NCBI RefSeq assembly: GCF_036030735.1
Contig: NZ_CP107928.1
Location: 8,060,001-8,124,000, forward strand
Reading direction: 5' to 3'
DNA from: Streptomyces sp. NBC_00425
GTDB lineage: Bacteria > Actinomycetota > Actinomycetes > Streptomycetales > Streptomycetaceae
DNA length: 64,000 bases
Of the stretch, positions 1 through 8,938 are shown in pieces; the first letter of the stretch is position 1, and every line of letters starts with the position of its first letter. Under the pieces are notes generated by a model. That model saw only the letters and a program-made list of their open reading frames with translations, did no database searches and was not told where the DNA came from. The position numbers and the translations under genes are program-made.

Positions 1-1246
1 GCGCGCGTACCCGGTCGGCGATGCGGCGGCCCAGCCGCGTGCCGTGCGGGGTTCCGGCTTCGATGATCTCGTTGCCGATCGAGTACATGATCACGCTGGG
101 GTGGTTGAAGTCCTTCGCCACGAGCGAGTCGACGTCGCGTTCCCACCACTGCGGGAATCTGCGCGAGTAGTCGTCACCGGACTTCGCGACCGTCCACACG
201 TCGAACAGCTCGTCCATGACGAGCATGCCGAGACGGTCGCACGCGTCGAGCAGGGCAATGCTCATCGGGTTGTGCGCGGAGCGTACCGCGTTGAAGCCCG
301 CGGCCTTCAGCGTCCGCACCCGCCGCTCGGCGGCGTCGGCGAAGTCGGCGGCGCCGAGGATGCCGTTGTCGTGGTGGATCGCACCGCCGCGGAGCTTGAC
401 GCTCTCGCCGTTGATCCGCAGGCCGCGGATCGGGTCGGCGGTGACGGTACGGATACCGAAGTGAGTGGAAGCCTCGTCGAGCGGGCGGTTGTCGTCGAAG
501 AGGCGCACGGACGCGTGGTAAAGGTGGGGCGAGTCGACGCTCCACAGCGACGGCCGCTGGACGTAGGCCCGCTGATGGGTGGTGATCCCTTCGCCCGCCA
601 GGAGCGTGACCCGGGCCCGGTCGGACGCCACGACCTCGCCCCCGGCGTCCAGGATCTGGAGGAGCACGTCGACGACGTGAGTGCAGACGTCCTCGTTGAC
701 GATCTCGGTCTCCGCCACCACGGTGGCAAGATCGGCGTCGATGTCCGGCGTGGTCACTCGCAGCCCGGTCGGGGTGACGTGGACGAGGTCGCCGACGAGG
801 ACGCTGACGGGACGGTGGAGGCCGCCCCCCGAGTACCAGCGGGAGTCCTGGTGTGCCTGTGCGTCCACCCGGACGGTGTTGGCCCGGCCGTACTGCAGGA
901 AGGGGTCCGCGCTGACGTGGAAGCGGGAGTATCCGCCCGCCCACTGACCGGCGAGAGCACCGTTGATGTAGACCATCGCGTCACGGTAGACACCTTCGAA
1001 CTCGAAGGTGACTCGCTTCGTCGCCCATTCCTCCGGAACGTCGAACTGCTTCTCGTAGGTCCACTTTCCGTCGCGGAAGTAGCCCGTCTGCGGTCCACCG
1101 GAGTTCTCCGCGGACCGCCCTCCCCCCAACATGGCGTCGTGCGGCAGGGTGACTTCTTCCTCACCGGCGCCGGCGACCACGATCGCCTCGTGAACGGACA
1201 CGAGAGGGCCGACGCGCCACGCGTCGTTGAACGGGATGCGGATCAT
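1..1246 (-). CDS. Glycoside hydrolase family 2 (beta-galactosidase-like), 3' end beyond the window
   Basis: The first 415 codons of a GH2-type exo-glycosidase. The N-terminal part (about residues 1-180) looks like the GH2 sugar-binding jelly roll (motif GYFRDGKWTYEKQF; a YINGALAG strand), followed by an Ig-like domain and the start of the TIM barrel. MYSIGNE at 387-393 supplies the expected Asn-Glu acid/base pair (E393); the nucleophile lies beyond base 1. The ATG at 1246 is preceded by an AAGGAAG ribosome site. It follows the Gfo/Idh gene by 23 bp and should be the last visible gene of the sugar operon. No signal peptide is seen, so it probably acts in the cytoplasm on imported glycosides. 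The exact sugar specificity cannot be told. Confidence 0.85.
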   Translation of the reverse strand, partial: MIRIPFNDAWRVGPLVSVHEAIVVAGAGEEEVTLPHDAMLGGGRSAENSGGPQTGYFRDGKWTYEKQFDVPEEWATKRVTFEFEGVYRDAMVYINGALAGQWAGGYSRFHVSADPFLQYGRANTVRVDAQAHQDSRWYSGGGLHRPVSVLVGDLVHVTPTGLRVTTPDIDADLATVVAETEIVNEDVCTHVVDVLLQILDAGGEVVASDRARVTLLAGEGITTHQRAYVQRPSLWSVDSPHLYHASVRLFDDNRPLDEASTHFGIRTVTADPIRGLRINGESVKLRGGAIHHDNGILGAADFADAAERRVRTLKAAGFNAVRSAHNPMSIALLDACDRLGMLVMDELFDVWTVAKSGDDYSRRFPQWWERDVDSLVAKDFNHPSVIMYSIGNEIIEAGTPHGTRLGRRIADRVRA

Positions 1247-1269
1247 TGGAACTTCCTTGCTCGATCGTT

Positions 1270-2364
1270 CTAGAGGGTCGCGGCCGTGGGGTCCCAGTTC
1301 TCGGCCAGGGGAGCCGGCGATGCCACGGTGGATTCGAGGGTCAACGGTGTCCCGGCCCGTGCCGCCTCCGCGATGGCGAGGAGCACGTCGAGAACGTGGC
1401 AGGCGAGTGCACCGGAGGCGCGTTCCGGTACGTCGTCGCGTATCGAGCGAGCGAGCTCCAGCACCCCCACTCCCCGGCCCCACGTGGACCCGACAGCGGG
1501 TACGTCTTCCGGTTCCGCGTGGAGAGGGACGAACCTGCCTGTTCCAGCGAAGCGGTTGGGGTCGGGAATCTCGAGTGAGGCTTCCGTGCCGTGCAGTTCG
1601 AGAAGGTCGCGGCGGATGCCCGAATCGAAGCTCGTGACGAGGGTCGCCCGTGCGCCGGAGGCGAACTCCAGCAGAGCCATGTGCTGACTCGGTACGCGCA
1701 CGTCGAACTCGGTCCCGGCGCCCGCCCCGACGAGGACGCGCCTGACGGCTCGTGCGGTGGAGGAAACCGAGCTCACACGCCGGACGGCACCCAAGGTTTG
1801 CACGAGCGCGGTGACGTGGTACGGCCCCATGTCCAGCAGCGGGCCGGCGCCCTGGTCGTAGTAGAAGGCGGGATTCGGGTGGGTGCCTTCCGGTCCCGGG
1901 GACTGCATGATCGCCAGCGCGCTCTTCGGTTCGCCGATGCGGCCCGCGAGGACCGCTCGTTGTGCTGTCTGAAGGGCACCACCGAGGAACGTGTCGGGCG
2001 CGCAGGCCACGCGAAGTCCTCTCCGTCCGGCCTTGTCCAGCAGCAACCGTGCGTCGCGGCGGCTGGTGGCGAGGGGCTTCTCACTCCAGACGTGCTTGCC
2101 GCTCGCGAGGATCCGGGCCGACACGTCGAAGTGGGCGGCGGGGACGGTGAGGTTCAGCACGATCTCGATGTCGTCGTGGGCCAGGAGCTCGTGGACGAGC
2201 AGGTGCCGCAACCCGAACTCCCGCGCACGGGCACGGGCGCGCTCCTGGTCGAGGTCCGCTATCGCGACCACGTTCAGATCAGGGAACCGGGTCAGGTTCT
2301 CGAGGTAGTGGCTGCTGATGACGCCGCCGCCGATGACGCCGACACCCACTCGCTTGGAGTTCAC
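1270..2364 (-). CDS. Gfo/Idh/MocA-family NAD(P)-dependent dehydrogenase
   Basis: A 364-aa sugar-type oxidoreductase. The Rossmann motif GVGVIGGGVIS lies at residues 7-17, and the family EKP signature (SEKPLA) at 94-99 supplies the catalytic lysine. The middle contains GPLLDMGPYHV, typical of the substrate-binding half. The GTG start at 2364 overlaps the stop of the upstream isomerase by four bases (GTGA), so the two are probably translationally coupled. The open frame continues upstream of this GTG but loses any family resemblance there, so the longer start is rejected. With a TIM-barrel isomerase and a GH2 enzyme beside it, a role in oxidising or epimerising an imported sugar is likely. The substrate is unknown. 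Confidence 0.88.
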   Translation of the reverse strand: MNSKRVGVGVIGGGVISSHYLENLTRFPDLNVVAIADLDQERARARAREFGLRHLLVHELLAHDDIEIVLNLTVPAAHFDVSARILASGKHVWSEKPLATSRRDARLLLDKAGRRGLRVACAPDTFLGGALQTAQRAVLAGRIGEPKSALAIMQSPGPEGTHPNPAFYYDQGAGPLLDMGPYHVTALVQTLGAVRRVSSVSSTARAVRRVLVGAGAGTEFDVRVPSQHMALLEFASGARATLVTSFDSGIRRDLLELHGTEASLEIPDPNRFAGTGRFVPLHAEPEDVPAVGSTWGRGVGVLELARSIRDDVPERASGALACHVLDVLLAIAEAARAGTPLTLESTVASPAPLAENWDPTAATL

Positions 2365-3101
2365 CGGTCGACCTCCACCAGGTGACGCAGGCTCTGCCGC
2401 ACGGCATCGAACGGGTCGCCCGCGTAGTCGTCCAGTTCCACGACGCGGACCGCGTCCGGTGCGGCCTTCAGGATGTCGGCCACCGGCATCGAACCCTGGC
2501 CGACCGGCAGTTGCTCCAGGAGGGTTGTGGTGTACGGGCCGTCCTTGAGGTGCAGGAACCTGACGCGCGCCCCGAGCCGGGAGATCAACTCCACGGCGGA
2601 AGCGCCACCGACCTCGGCCCAGAAGGTGTCGAGTTCCAGGACGACGTCCTCGTCCAGCGCCTCCGCGAAGACTTCGAGGCCGGTCCTGCCGTCGAAGTCC
2701 TGACGGACCTCGTGGTCGTGGTTGTGGTACCCGATGGTGATGCCTGCGTCCCGGGCAAGCCTCGCGACGCCGTTCAGACTCGCGGCCGCCGCTTCGATGT
2801 CCGCCCGCGTGGTCCAGCGCCGAGCGATGATGTGCGGTTCGATGAGCGTGCCGATTCCGAGCTCTGCTGCCATGCGGACAGCCGCGGAAGCGTTTCCATC
2901 GACGAGGCTCGCGTGTGCGCTGAGCGGGCGCAGCGGTGTCTCGGTCAGCGCACGCCGGTACGCGTCGCGGTACTGCTCGAACCTCCACAGCTCCACGTTC
3001 TCGAATCCCATCGCGGCAACGCGCGCGAGCGTCCCCGGGAGATCGGTCTCGATGGCGTTGCGCAGCGTATAGAGCTGCACTGAGTGCAGGCGCTCCGTCA
3101 T
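2361..3101 (-). CDS. Sugar phosphate isomerase/epimerase (AP-endonuclease-2 TIM barrel)
   Basis: A 246-aa single-domain TIM barrel of the xylose-isomerase-like superfamily. YHNHDHE (125-131), LELDTFW (155-161) and LHLKDG (183-188) are the expected metal- and substrate-binding strands. The product starts MTERLHSVQLYTLR; its ATG overlaps the stop of the upstream esterase (ATGA), and its own stop overlaps the next GTG. This family is very often paired with Gfo/Idh/MocA dehydrogenases in sugar operons, where the two act in sequence on a keto or epimerised sugar. No signal peptide, so cytoplasmic. Substrate not inferable from sequence alone. Confidence 0.87.
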   Translation of the reverse strand: MTERLHSVQLYTLRNAIETDLPGTLARVAAMGFENVELWRFEQYRDAYRRALTETPLRPLSAHASLVDGNASAAVRMAAELGIGTLIEPHIIARRWTTRADIEAAAASLNGVARLARDAGITIGYHNHDHEVRQDFDGRTGLEVFAEALDEDVVLELDTFWAEVGGASAVELISRLGARVRFLHLKDGPYTTTLLEQLPVGQGSMPVADILKAAPDAVRVVELDDYAGDPFDAVRQSLRHLVEVDR

Positions 3102-4087
3102 CCGCGTTCTCCCGGGTCCGGTGCGAGTTCTCCCGCATGAGCCGTTGTCACCGTGTCGGCCAGGACGGCGAGCGCGTGGTCCACGGGTTCAACCGAAGAG
3201 GGCAGGTTGAGGAAGCCGTGCAGTACGCCGGGCACCGTGACATGCCGCACGGGTACGCCCGACTTCGCGAGTGCGGCCGCGAATGCCTCGCTGCTGGCGC
3301 GCAGGTCGTCGTACTCGGCGTCGAGCAGCAGGGTGGGACAGAGTCCGTCCAGGACGGCGCTCGCGGGGAAGGCGTAGCCGTGCGGATCCGGCGTGCCGCC
3401 CAGGTAGTTGGCCGTCATCTGGGGCACGTCCTCCGGCAGGATCCGGACCATGCGCGGCAACGGCGCGAATGCTTCGGCCAGTGCCGGCGCGAGGGGCGGG
3501 GAGACGGAGTGCATGGTCGCATAGGCCAGTACCAGGGTGGCGGGCAGCCAGTTGTCGTCGTCCCGCAGGCGAAGTACGGCTCCTGCGGCGAGGTTCGCCC
3601 CCGCGCTCGCGCCACCGACGGTGATCCGCGCCGGTTCGATGCCGAGCTCCGCGGCGATATCGCGCACCCATCGGACGCCCGCCACGACGTCGTCGTGCGG
3701 CACCGGATACGTCACGCCGTCGACCGCGAGCCGGTAGTCCACGCTCACGACCACGGCGTCGGCCCTGGCGCACACCTCGCGGGCGGTCCAGTCGGCCTCG
3801 TGCATGTCGAGATCGCCGAAGACCCATCCGCCGCCGTGCACCCAGACCAGGCCGGGGCGAGGCCCCCGCGGTGCTGACGGCGGCCGGTAGACGCGGACGG
3901 CTATCGGGCCGTGCGGGCCGGGAATGCTCTCGTCGCCGGTTTCGACGGAGGGCAGTGCCGGTGCCGCCTTCCAGGTCCGGTATTCCTGAAGGCGCGGTTG
4001 CACAGCCGGATCGGCGAGTGTCTCGCGCCAGGAGGGGAGACCCTCGATCAGGCTGAGCCGGGCGGAGATGCTGGGATGCAGGGTCAT
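3098..4087 (-). CDS. Alpha/beta-hydrolase, hormone-sensitive-lipase type esterase
   Basis: A 329-aa cytoplasmic esterase. HGGGWVFGD at 84-92 is the oxyanion-hole motif of the HSL (family IV) esterases and GASAGAN (159-165) carries the nucleophile Ser161. A DAEYDDLR aspartate and a VLHGF histidine complete the triad near the C-terminus. It overlaps the isomerase downstream by four bases and starts 111 bp after the permease gene. In a glycoside-uptake operon it could remove acetyl or other acyl groups from imported oligosaccharides; that role is inferred from context. Confidence 0.87.
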   Translation of the reverse strand: MTLHPSISARLSLIEGLPSWRETLADPAVQPRLQEYRTWKAAPALPSVETGDESIPGPHGPIAVRVYRPPSAPRGPRPGLVWVHGGGWVFGDLDMHEADWTAREVCARADAVVVSVDYRLAVDGVTYPVPHDDVVAGVRWVRDIAAELGIEPARITVGGASAGANLAAGAVLRLRDDDNWLPATLVLAYATMHSVSPPLAPALAEAFAPLPRMVRILPEDVPQMTANYLGGTPDPHGYAFPASAVLDGLCPTLLLDAEYDDLRASSEAFAAALAKSGVPVRHVTVPGVLHGFLNLPSSVEPVDHALAVLADTVTTAHAGELAPDPGERG

Positions 4088-4198
4088 CAGGTCAGGTCTC
4101 CAGGGGTGCGGGGAATCGGGTGCAGCGCGCGCAGGCGGGAGGCGGTGGGGGATGTCCGCTCGGCCGCGTGGCCGGCCGGATTTGCCGGGTGGGCAGGC

Positions 4199-5092
4199 CT
4201 ACTTCACGCTCCCGGCGGCCAGTCCGGAGCGCCAGAACCGCTGAAGGACGAGAAACGCGACGATCAGAGGGATCACCGAGAGGAACGCGCCGGTGATGGT
4301 GATGTTGTAGGGGATGCCTTGGTTCACCCCTTCTCGCCAGTTGGCCAGCCCGACGGTGACCGGCTGGAGTTCGTCGCTGTTGAGCATGAGCAGGGGCAGC
4401 AGGTAGTTGTTCCAGATGCTGACGAACTGGAACAGGAAGATGGTGACCAGCGCGGGCGACATGATCGGCATGGCGACCCGCCAGAAGATCCGGGCCTCGC
4501 CGGCACCGTCGAGTCGCGCGGCTTCGATCAGTTCGTCCGGTACCGACGCTCCGGCGTAGATGCGTGACAGGTAGACCCCGAACGGGCTGACGACGCTGGG
4601 CAGGAAGACGGCCCAGTAGGTGTTGACGAGGTGGACCTGACTGAACATCAGGTACAGGGGTAGCGCGAACATGACGTCCGGGATCAGGACGGCGCCGAGG
4701 ATGACGTTGAAGGTCAGGTCCCGACCGCGGAAGGGGTACTTGGCCAGCGCGTACCCGGCCATGGCGGACAGCGTCGTGCTCACCGCCGCACCGCCGATGC
4801 TGTAGAGGGCGCTGTTCAGCAGCCACCGGGCGAAGATGCCGTCCTGTTCCCGGAAGACGTCACGGATGTTGGTCCACAGGTCGAAATGGGAGAACCACAG
4901 CCCGTTCGTGGTGAACAGGTAGCCGCTGTTCTTCGTCGCGGTGACCAGCAGCCACCAGACCGGGATGAGCGTGTACAGGGCGAAGAGCGCCATGACCGCG
5001 AACACGCCCGCCCGGCCGGCCAGCGATGACGTACGCAGTCGGCCGGGAGGCCCGGCGGCGGCACGTGTTGCGGAGGGAGTGACGGTCGTCAT
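4199..5092 (-). CDS. Carbohydrate ABC transporter permease (MalG type)
   Basis: A 297-aa inner-membrane permease with about six membrane segments and the EAA loop that contacts the ATPase (EAARLDGAGEARIFWRV). The ATG at 5092 overlaps the stop of the partner permease (ATGA), which argues against the longer upstream open frame. No ATPase gene is present in the operon. In Streptomyces such CUT1 systems commonly share the MsiK ATPase, so that is the likely energiser, by inference. Confidence 0.92.
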   Translation of the reverse strand: MTTVTPSATRAAAGPPGRLRTSSLAGRAGVFAVMALFALYTLIPVWWLLVTATKNSGYLFTTNGLWFSHFDLWTNIRDVFREQDGIFARWLLNSALYSIGGAAVSTTLSAMAGYALAKYPFRGRDLTFNVILGAVLIPDVMFALPLYLMFSQVHLVNTYWAVFLPSVVSPFGVYLSRIYAGASVPDELIEAARLDGAGEARIFWRVAMPIMSPALVTIFLFQFVSIWNNYLLPLLMLNSDELQPVTVGLANWREGVNQGIPYNITITGAFLSVIPLIVAFLVLQRFWRSGLAAGSVK

Positions 5093-6039
5093 GCGAAGGT
5101 GCCCTTCCGCTGGGTGAACTTGAGGAAGCCGAACGACAGCACGAAGGTCAGCAGGGCGAGGATGACCGACTGGGTGGCCGCGTAGTTGTAGTTGTTGATG
5201 TCCGCCGACTGCTGTGTCGCCAGGATCGGCGTGTAGGTCGGGGAGACGGTCGGGGCGACCTGGCTCAGCACCGCGGGCTCGTTGAACAGCTGTGCGGTAC
5301 CGATGATGGAGAACACCGTGGTGAGGATCAGCGCCGGCCGTACCGCGGGAATCTTCACGTGCCAGGCGACGCGCCACCCGGAACAGCCGTCCATCACGGC
5401 GGCTTCGGTGAGTTCGCCGGGGATCGCCTGCAAGGCCGAGTAGATGATCAGCATGTTGAAGCCGGTCCAGGCCCACGTCATCATGTTGCCGATCGAGGCG
5501 AGCACGAGGTCGCCGGACAGGAAGTTAACATCGAGCCCGACATGCCGCAGAGCGGCGGTGAACGGGCTGACGCTCGGCGCGTACAGGAACGACCACATGA
5601 TCGCGGCGATCACGCCCGGCAGCGCGTAGGGCAGGAAGTAGATCTGCCGGAAGAACTTCTTGAACACGGCGCCACGCGAGTCCAGCAGCAGCGCCAGCAG
5701 GAGCGCCAGGCCCAGCATCACCGGCACCTGCACGATGCCGAGCGTGAACACCCGCAGGAACGACGACATGAACCGGCTGTCGTGCAGAGCCGTCACGTAG
5801 TTGTCGAACCCGGCGAAGACAGTCGTCGACGGACCCAGTCCGAGGCCGCTGCGGTGCGTCCTGAAGAAGCTCTGGTACACCGCGTAGCCGATCGGTGCGA
5901 GCATCATCGCCGTGAACAACAGCCCGAACGGTGCCAGGAAGAGCACCGCGGAACGAGTGTGGCCACGGCCGGGGATTCGCTTCGCTGCCGAGCCGGCGAT
6001 GGGGTGGGCGAGAGCGTCGTCAGGCGTTCTTGTCGCCAT
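5089..6039 (-). CDS. Carbohydrate ABC transporter permease (MalF type)
   Basis: A 316-aa permease that begins MATRTPDDALAHPIAG and has a first membrane segment at about 30-50 (AVLFLAPFGLLFTAM). The EAA loop EAAVMDGCSGWRVAWHV is present. Start chosen at the ATG at 6039; a longer frame upstream has no family character. The gene is separated from the binding-protein gene by 212 bp containing a strong hairpin, so the permeases are probably expressed at a lower level than the binding protein. Confidence 0.92.
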   Translation of the reverse strand: MATRTPDDALAHPIAGSAAKRIPGRGHTRSAVLFLAPFGLLFTAMMLAPIGYAVYQSFFRTHRSGLGLGPSTTVFAGFDNYVTALHDSRFMSSFLRVFTLGIVQVPVMLGLALLLALLLDSRGAVFKKFFRQIYFLPYALPGVIAAIMWSFLYAPSVSPFTAALRHVGLDVNFLSGDLVLASIGNMMTWAWTGFNMLIIYSALQAIPGELTEAAVMDGCSGWRVAWHVKIPAVRPALILTTVFSIIGTAQLFNEPAVLSQVAPTVSPTYTPILATQQSADINNYNYAATQSVILALLTFVLSFGFLKFTQRKGTFA

Positions 6040-6196
6040 GCCTGCTCCTTGCTGAAGTGGTCCCGTGAAGTGAGGGACCGACTGGTCATGGGTGCTGGTC
6101 GGGCTGGTCGTCGCCCTGCGGGGGCGCGGGCGGTGGTGGCACGAGGGAGGGACGGACGCTCGCGTGTCGAGGGCAAGGGCGTAAAGCCGCGGCTCC

Positions 6197-6230
6197 GGCG
6201 CCCGGCAGGTGAGGAAGGCCGCCGGGCGCC
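6197..6230 (-). terminator. Intercistronic hairpin after the binding-protein gene
   Basis: Perfect 10-bp arms (GGCGCCCGGC and its complement, 6197-6206 and 6221-6230) with a 14-nt loop lie between the binding-protein stop and the permease start. A partial terminator or 3'-end stabiliser here is common in sugar ABC operons and would raise binding protein over permease. No T tract follows. Confidence 0.5.
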
Positions 6231-6251
6231 CGACGTCGTTCACCGCGCGCG

Positions 6252-7559
6252 TCACTTCCCGACGCTCAGCCCCTGGCTCTTCATGGCCGCGACGGTGCTG
6301 TCCTGTACGGAGGTCACGGTCTTCGGGATGGTGCCCTGCCCGGCTCCGGCCTTCTTGAGCCCGTCCTTCATGTCGGACTGAACCTGGCTCATCGTCGGGC
6401 CCCACACCCAGCCCGTGCTCGTGTTCGCGGCCGCTGTCCTGAACACGTCGTAGATGTTCTGTCCGCCGAAGTACGCCGACGGCTGGTCCACGGCAGGCAG
6501 CTGCTGTCCGCTCGTCGCGGCCGGGTAGATACCCGTGTTCTTGATCAGACTGGTGACGCTGTCGTTGTCGGTGCTCATCCAGGTCGCGAACTCCGTGGCT
6601 TCCTTCGGGTGCTCGCAGCCCTTGAGCACCACGGTCGCCGAGCCTCCGCGGTTACCGGCCGCCTCCTGCCCGGCGGACCACTGGGGCATGGGCGCCACGG
6701 CCCACTTGCCGGACAGCTCGGGCAGGTTCTTGGAGATGAGCGGAGCCGCCCACACGGCGCTGACGAGCGACAGCAGCTGCCCGTCCTGCACCTTCTTGAA
6801 CCAGGCCGTGTCCAGCATCGGGTCACTGGTGACCAGCTTCTTGTCCAGCAGGCCCTGCCAGTACTGCGCGACCTTGCTCGTCTGAGGGTTGTCGATGGTC
6901 ACCTGCCACCGGTCGTTCGCAGTACCGAACCACTTGCCCCCGGCCTGCCAGGTCAGTGCCCCCAGGTCATAGGCGTCCTGCGGCGTGGTCGTCAGGTAGG
7001 CCGAGGGGTTGGCGCTGTGTACCTTCTGCGCGGCCGCGGCGAAATCGTCCCAGGTCTTCGGCGGCGAGATCTTGTACTTCTTGAACAGGTCGGTGCGGTA
7101 GTACATCGCCATGGGCCCGGTGTCGACGGGGATGCCGAACACCCTGTCGCCGACGCTGGACATCTGCCAGGTCCACGGCACGAACTTGTCCTTGGCGGAG
7201 TCGGCGTACTGGGAGATGTCCTCCAGCGCGCCGGTGGCGATGAAGTTCGAGAGGGTGTCGTAGCCCACCTGACCGAGACAGGGTGCGTTGCTGGCCTTCA
7301 CCGCGTTCTGCATCTTGGCGTAGCCGCCGATGCTGCCCGCCGGGATCTGGCTGTACTTGACCTTGATGTCGGGGTGGGACTTGTTCCACAGCGCCACGGA
7401 CTTGTCGAGGCCGACCGCCGCCCCCCAGAACTCCACCGTCACCGGCTTGCCGCCGGAGCTCGAACCGCCCGAGTCGCCGGACCCGCTGCAGGCGCTGAGC
7501 GTGACGAGCGAGGCAACGGTCAACATGACCCCGGCCCCCTTCACCCACCGTGAAGCCAT
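6252..7559 (-). CDS. Extracellular sugar-binding lipoprotein of an ABC importer
   Basis: A 435-aa CUT1-type solute-binding protein. The start is MASRWVKGAGVMLTVASLV followed by a lipobox LSAC (Cys at about 24), then a Ser/Gly-rich linker and VTVEFWGAAVG, the usual first strand. A GGAAGGAG ribosome site precedes the ATG at 7559; upstream in-frame codons are not supported. The lipid-anchored protein would capture the substrate for the two permeases downstream. The GH2, isomerase and dehydrogenase genes suggest a galactoside or related sugar, but this is inference. Confidence 0.92.
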   Translation of the reverse strand: MASRWVKGAGVMLTVASLVTLSACSGSGDSGGSSSGGKPVTVEFWGAAVGLDKSVALWNKSHPDIKVKYSQIPAGSIGGYAKMQNAVKASNAPCLGQVGYDTLSNFIATGALEDISQYADSAKDKFVPWTWQMSSVGDRVFGIPVDTGPMAMYYRTDLFKKYKISPPKTWDDFAAAAQKVHSANPSAYLTTTPQDAYDLGALTWQAGGKWFGTANDRWQVTIDNPQTSKVAQYWQGLLDKKLVTSDPMLDTAWFKKVQDGQLLSLVSAVWAAPLISKNLPELSGKWAVAPMPQWSAGQEAAGNRGGSATVVLKGCEHPKEATEFATWMSTDNDSVTSLIKNTGIYPAATSGQQLPAVDQPSAYFGGQNIYDVFRTAAANTSTGWVWGPTMSQVQSDMKDGLKKAGAGQGTIPKTVTSVQDSTVAAMKSQGLSVGK

Positions 7560-7847
7560 GGGAACTCCTTCCGTCGGCCGTCCGCCTTGCGGAGCTTGCC
7601 GGTTGATCTGCGAGCGGCGTGTCGCGCACGGAGTCGTTGGTGAGCTTCCCGTCATCGGGGACTCATCCCTACGAACACTGCCGAACGGCTTGCGATTGGG
7701 GTTTCACTTGAGGTGTGCGCCAGCCCTTGTTGGCCCGTCTGGCCTACGTGATGCGCTGGCCCCGCGAAGCAGGGTCCGAGGCTCGGAGTGCTTGCGTTCG
7801 AACCGAGCGGCCCACTCTGAAGTGCGAAGCGAGTCTCAGTTGCGTCG

Positions 7848-7876
7848 ACTATGGGGCCGGGTGCGCCGCCTGTCAA
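7848..7876 (-). promoter_or_regulatory. Sigma-70-type promoter of the first sugar operon
   Basis: On the minus strand, TTGACA (7876-7871), a 17-bp spacer and CATAGT (7853-7848) fit the vegetative consensus well. The site is about 290 bp before the binding-protein ATG, leaving a long leader. The IS element ends only about 40 bp upstream of the -35 box. Confidence 0.55.
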
Positions 7877-7917
7877 CGCTTCCTCGTCGACTTTTGGTAA
7901 AGAGCTTGGCTCGTCAC

Positions 7918-8816
7918 TGAACCTCTTTCATCCTGAATAGTCGCAGGTCAGTAGTACGTGGATGGCTTGGACGGTGCGGCTGATGCGGCGGGTGGAGGAG
8001 CGTGCTCTGCGCATGATGTGCCAGGACTTGAGCCGGGCGAAGGCGCGTTCGCCGGGGGCTCGGAGTCGGGCGTGGTCGCGGTTGAACTGCTGGTAGTGCT
8101 CGGGCTGTTCGCTGTGGTGGTAGTACGGGGTGCGGAATGTGGCGCCGGCACCCTGGTAGGCGCGGTCCGCCAGCACGAGGATCTGCCGGGTCAGACAGGC
8201 CTGGACGATGCCGTGGGCGCGGGCCGCGGTCAGGTCATGTGTGCGGCCTGGTGTCGCGCGGGAGAACCACAGTGGTGTGCCGTCAGAGCGGGAGATGACC
8301 TGCACGTTCATGCCGTGCTTCTTGTGTTTCTGCGAGTAGTACGGCTGATCGGCGCGGACGCGGTCGGTGGGGATCAGCGTGCCGTCAACGATGATGTGGT
8401 CGCCCTCACCGAGGCCGGTGAGGGCTTCATGGAGGCCTGGGGCCCAGGAGGCCAGCACCTCCAGGGCCTCGTCCACGTAGCGCCAGGCGGTGGCCTGCGA
8501 TATCGCGAACCCGGCGCCGAGCTGGGCGAACGTCTCGTTCTTGCGCAGGTGGACAAGCGTGAGCAGTGCCTGGTCGAAGCAGCCGAGCTTCCGCCAGCGG
8601 GTGTTACGCGCGCGGCGGTGCTCGTACAGCAGCCAGGCAACGTGCTCAACGAGCTCATGCGGGACGTCGAGAGTGGCAGGATACGGAACCAACAGGGCCC
8701 CTTCGGTCGCCGGTGTGCTGAGTGGAATCACCACGCCAACGACGAGGGGCCCTGCCTCGTCACCACACCCACTGACCAGCCCTTTTCACCCGTCAGTACA
8801 GGATGAAAGAGGTTCA
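7918..8816. mobile_element. IS5-family insertion sequence, about 0.9 kb, intact
   Basis: Perfect 18-bp inverted ends (TGAACCTCTTTCATCCTG at 7918-7935; its complement at 8799-8816) bracket one transposase gene. The heptamer TCACTGA occurs at 7914-7920 and 8814-8820, straddling both ends. Because it is itself partly palindromic, the exact end and duplication length (ACT if the ends begin GAACC, up to 7 bp if they begin ACC) cannot be fixed. Size and one-gene layout fit the IS5 family. Confidence 0.85.
7928..8734 (-). CDS. IS5-family DDE transposase
   Basis: A 268-aa transposase with an N-terminal helix-turn-helix (ALLTLVHLRKNETFAQLG, then ISQATAWRYVDEA) and a DDE nuclease domain: the first Asp in HIIVDGTLI, the second in LVLADRAYQG, the Glu in APGERAFARLK. 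GTG start at 8734; the frame runs without interruption to within 10 bp of the left inverted repeat. Full length for the family, so it may still be active. Confidence 0.9.
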   Translation of the reverse strand: MVIPLSTPATEGALLVPYPATLDVPHELVEHVAWLLYEHRRARNTRWRKLGCFDQALLTLVHLRKNETFAQLGAGFAISQATAWRYVDEALEVLASWAPGLHEALTGLGEGDHIIVDGTLIPTDRVRADQPYYSQKHKKHGMNVQVISRSDGTPLWFSRATPGRTHDLTAARAHGIVQACLTRQILVLADRAYQGAGATFRTPYYHHSEQPEHYQQFNRDHARLRAPGERAFARLKSWHIMRRARSSTRRISRTVQAIHVLLTCDYSG

Positions 8817-8938
8817 CTGAAAGAGTTGCTGGGCAGCACGGAGTTCGGGACCTCTGTGACGCACTCGAGATCTCCGAGAGTCAATGTATGGGCGTTGTCG
8901 GTCAGGCCGATATGTGATCGAAATCGAGGAGGGCAGTG

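Noticed and set aside
44..1273. A 409-codon open frame on the plus strand
   Set aside because: It is antisense to the GH2 gene, has Val/Arg/Asp-rich composition typical of high-GC shadows, and matches no family.
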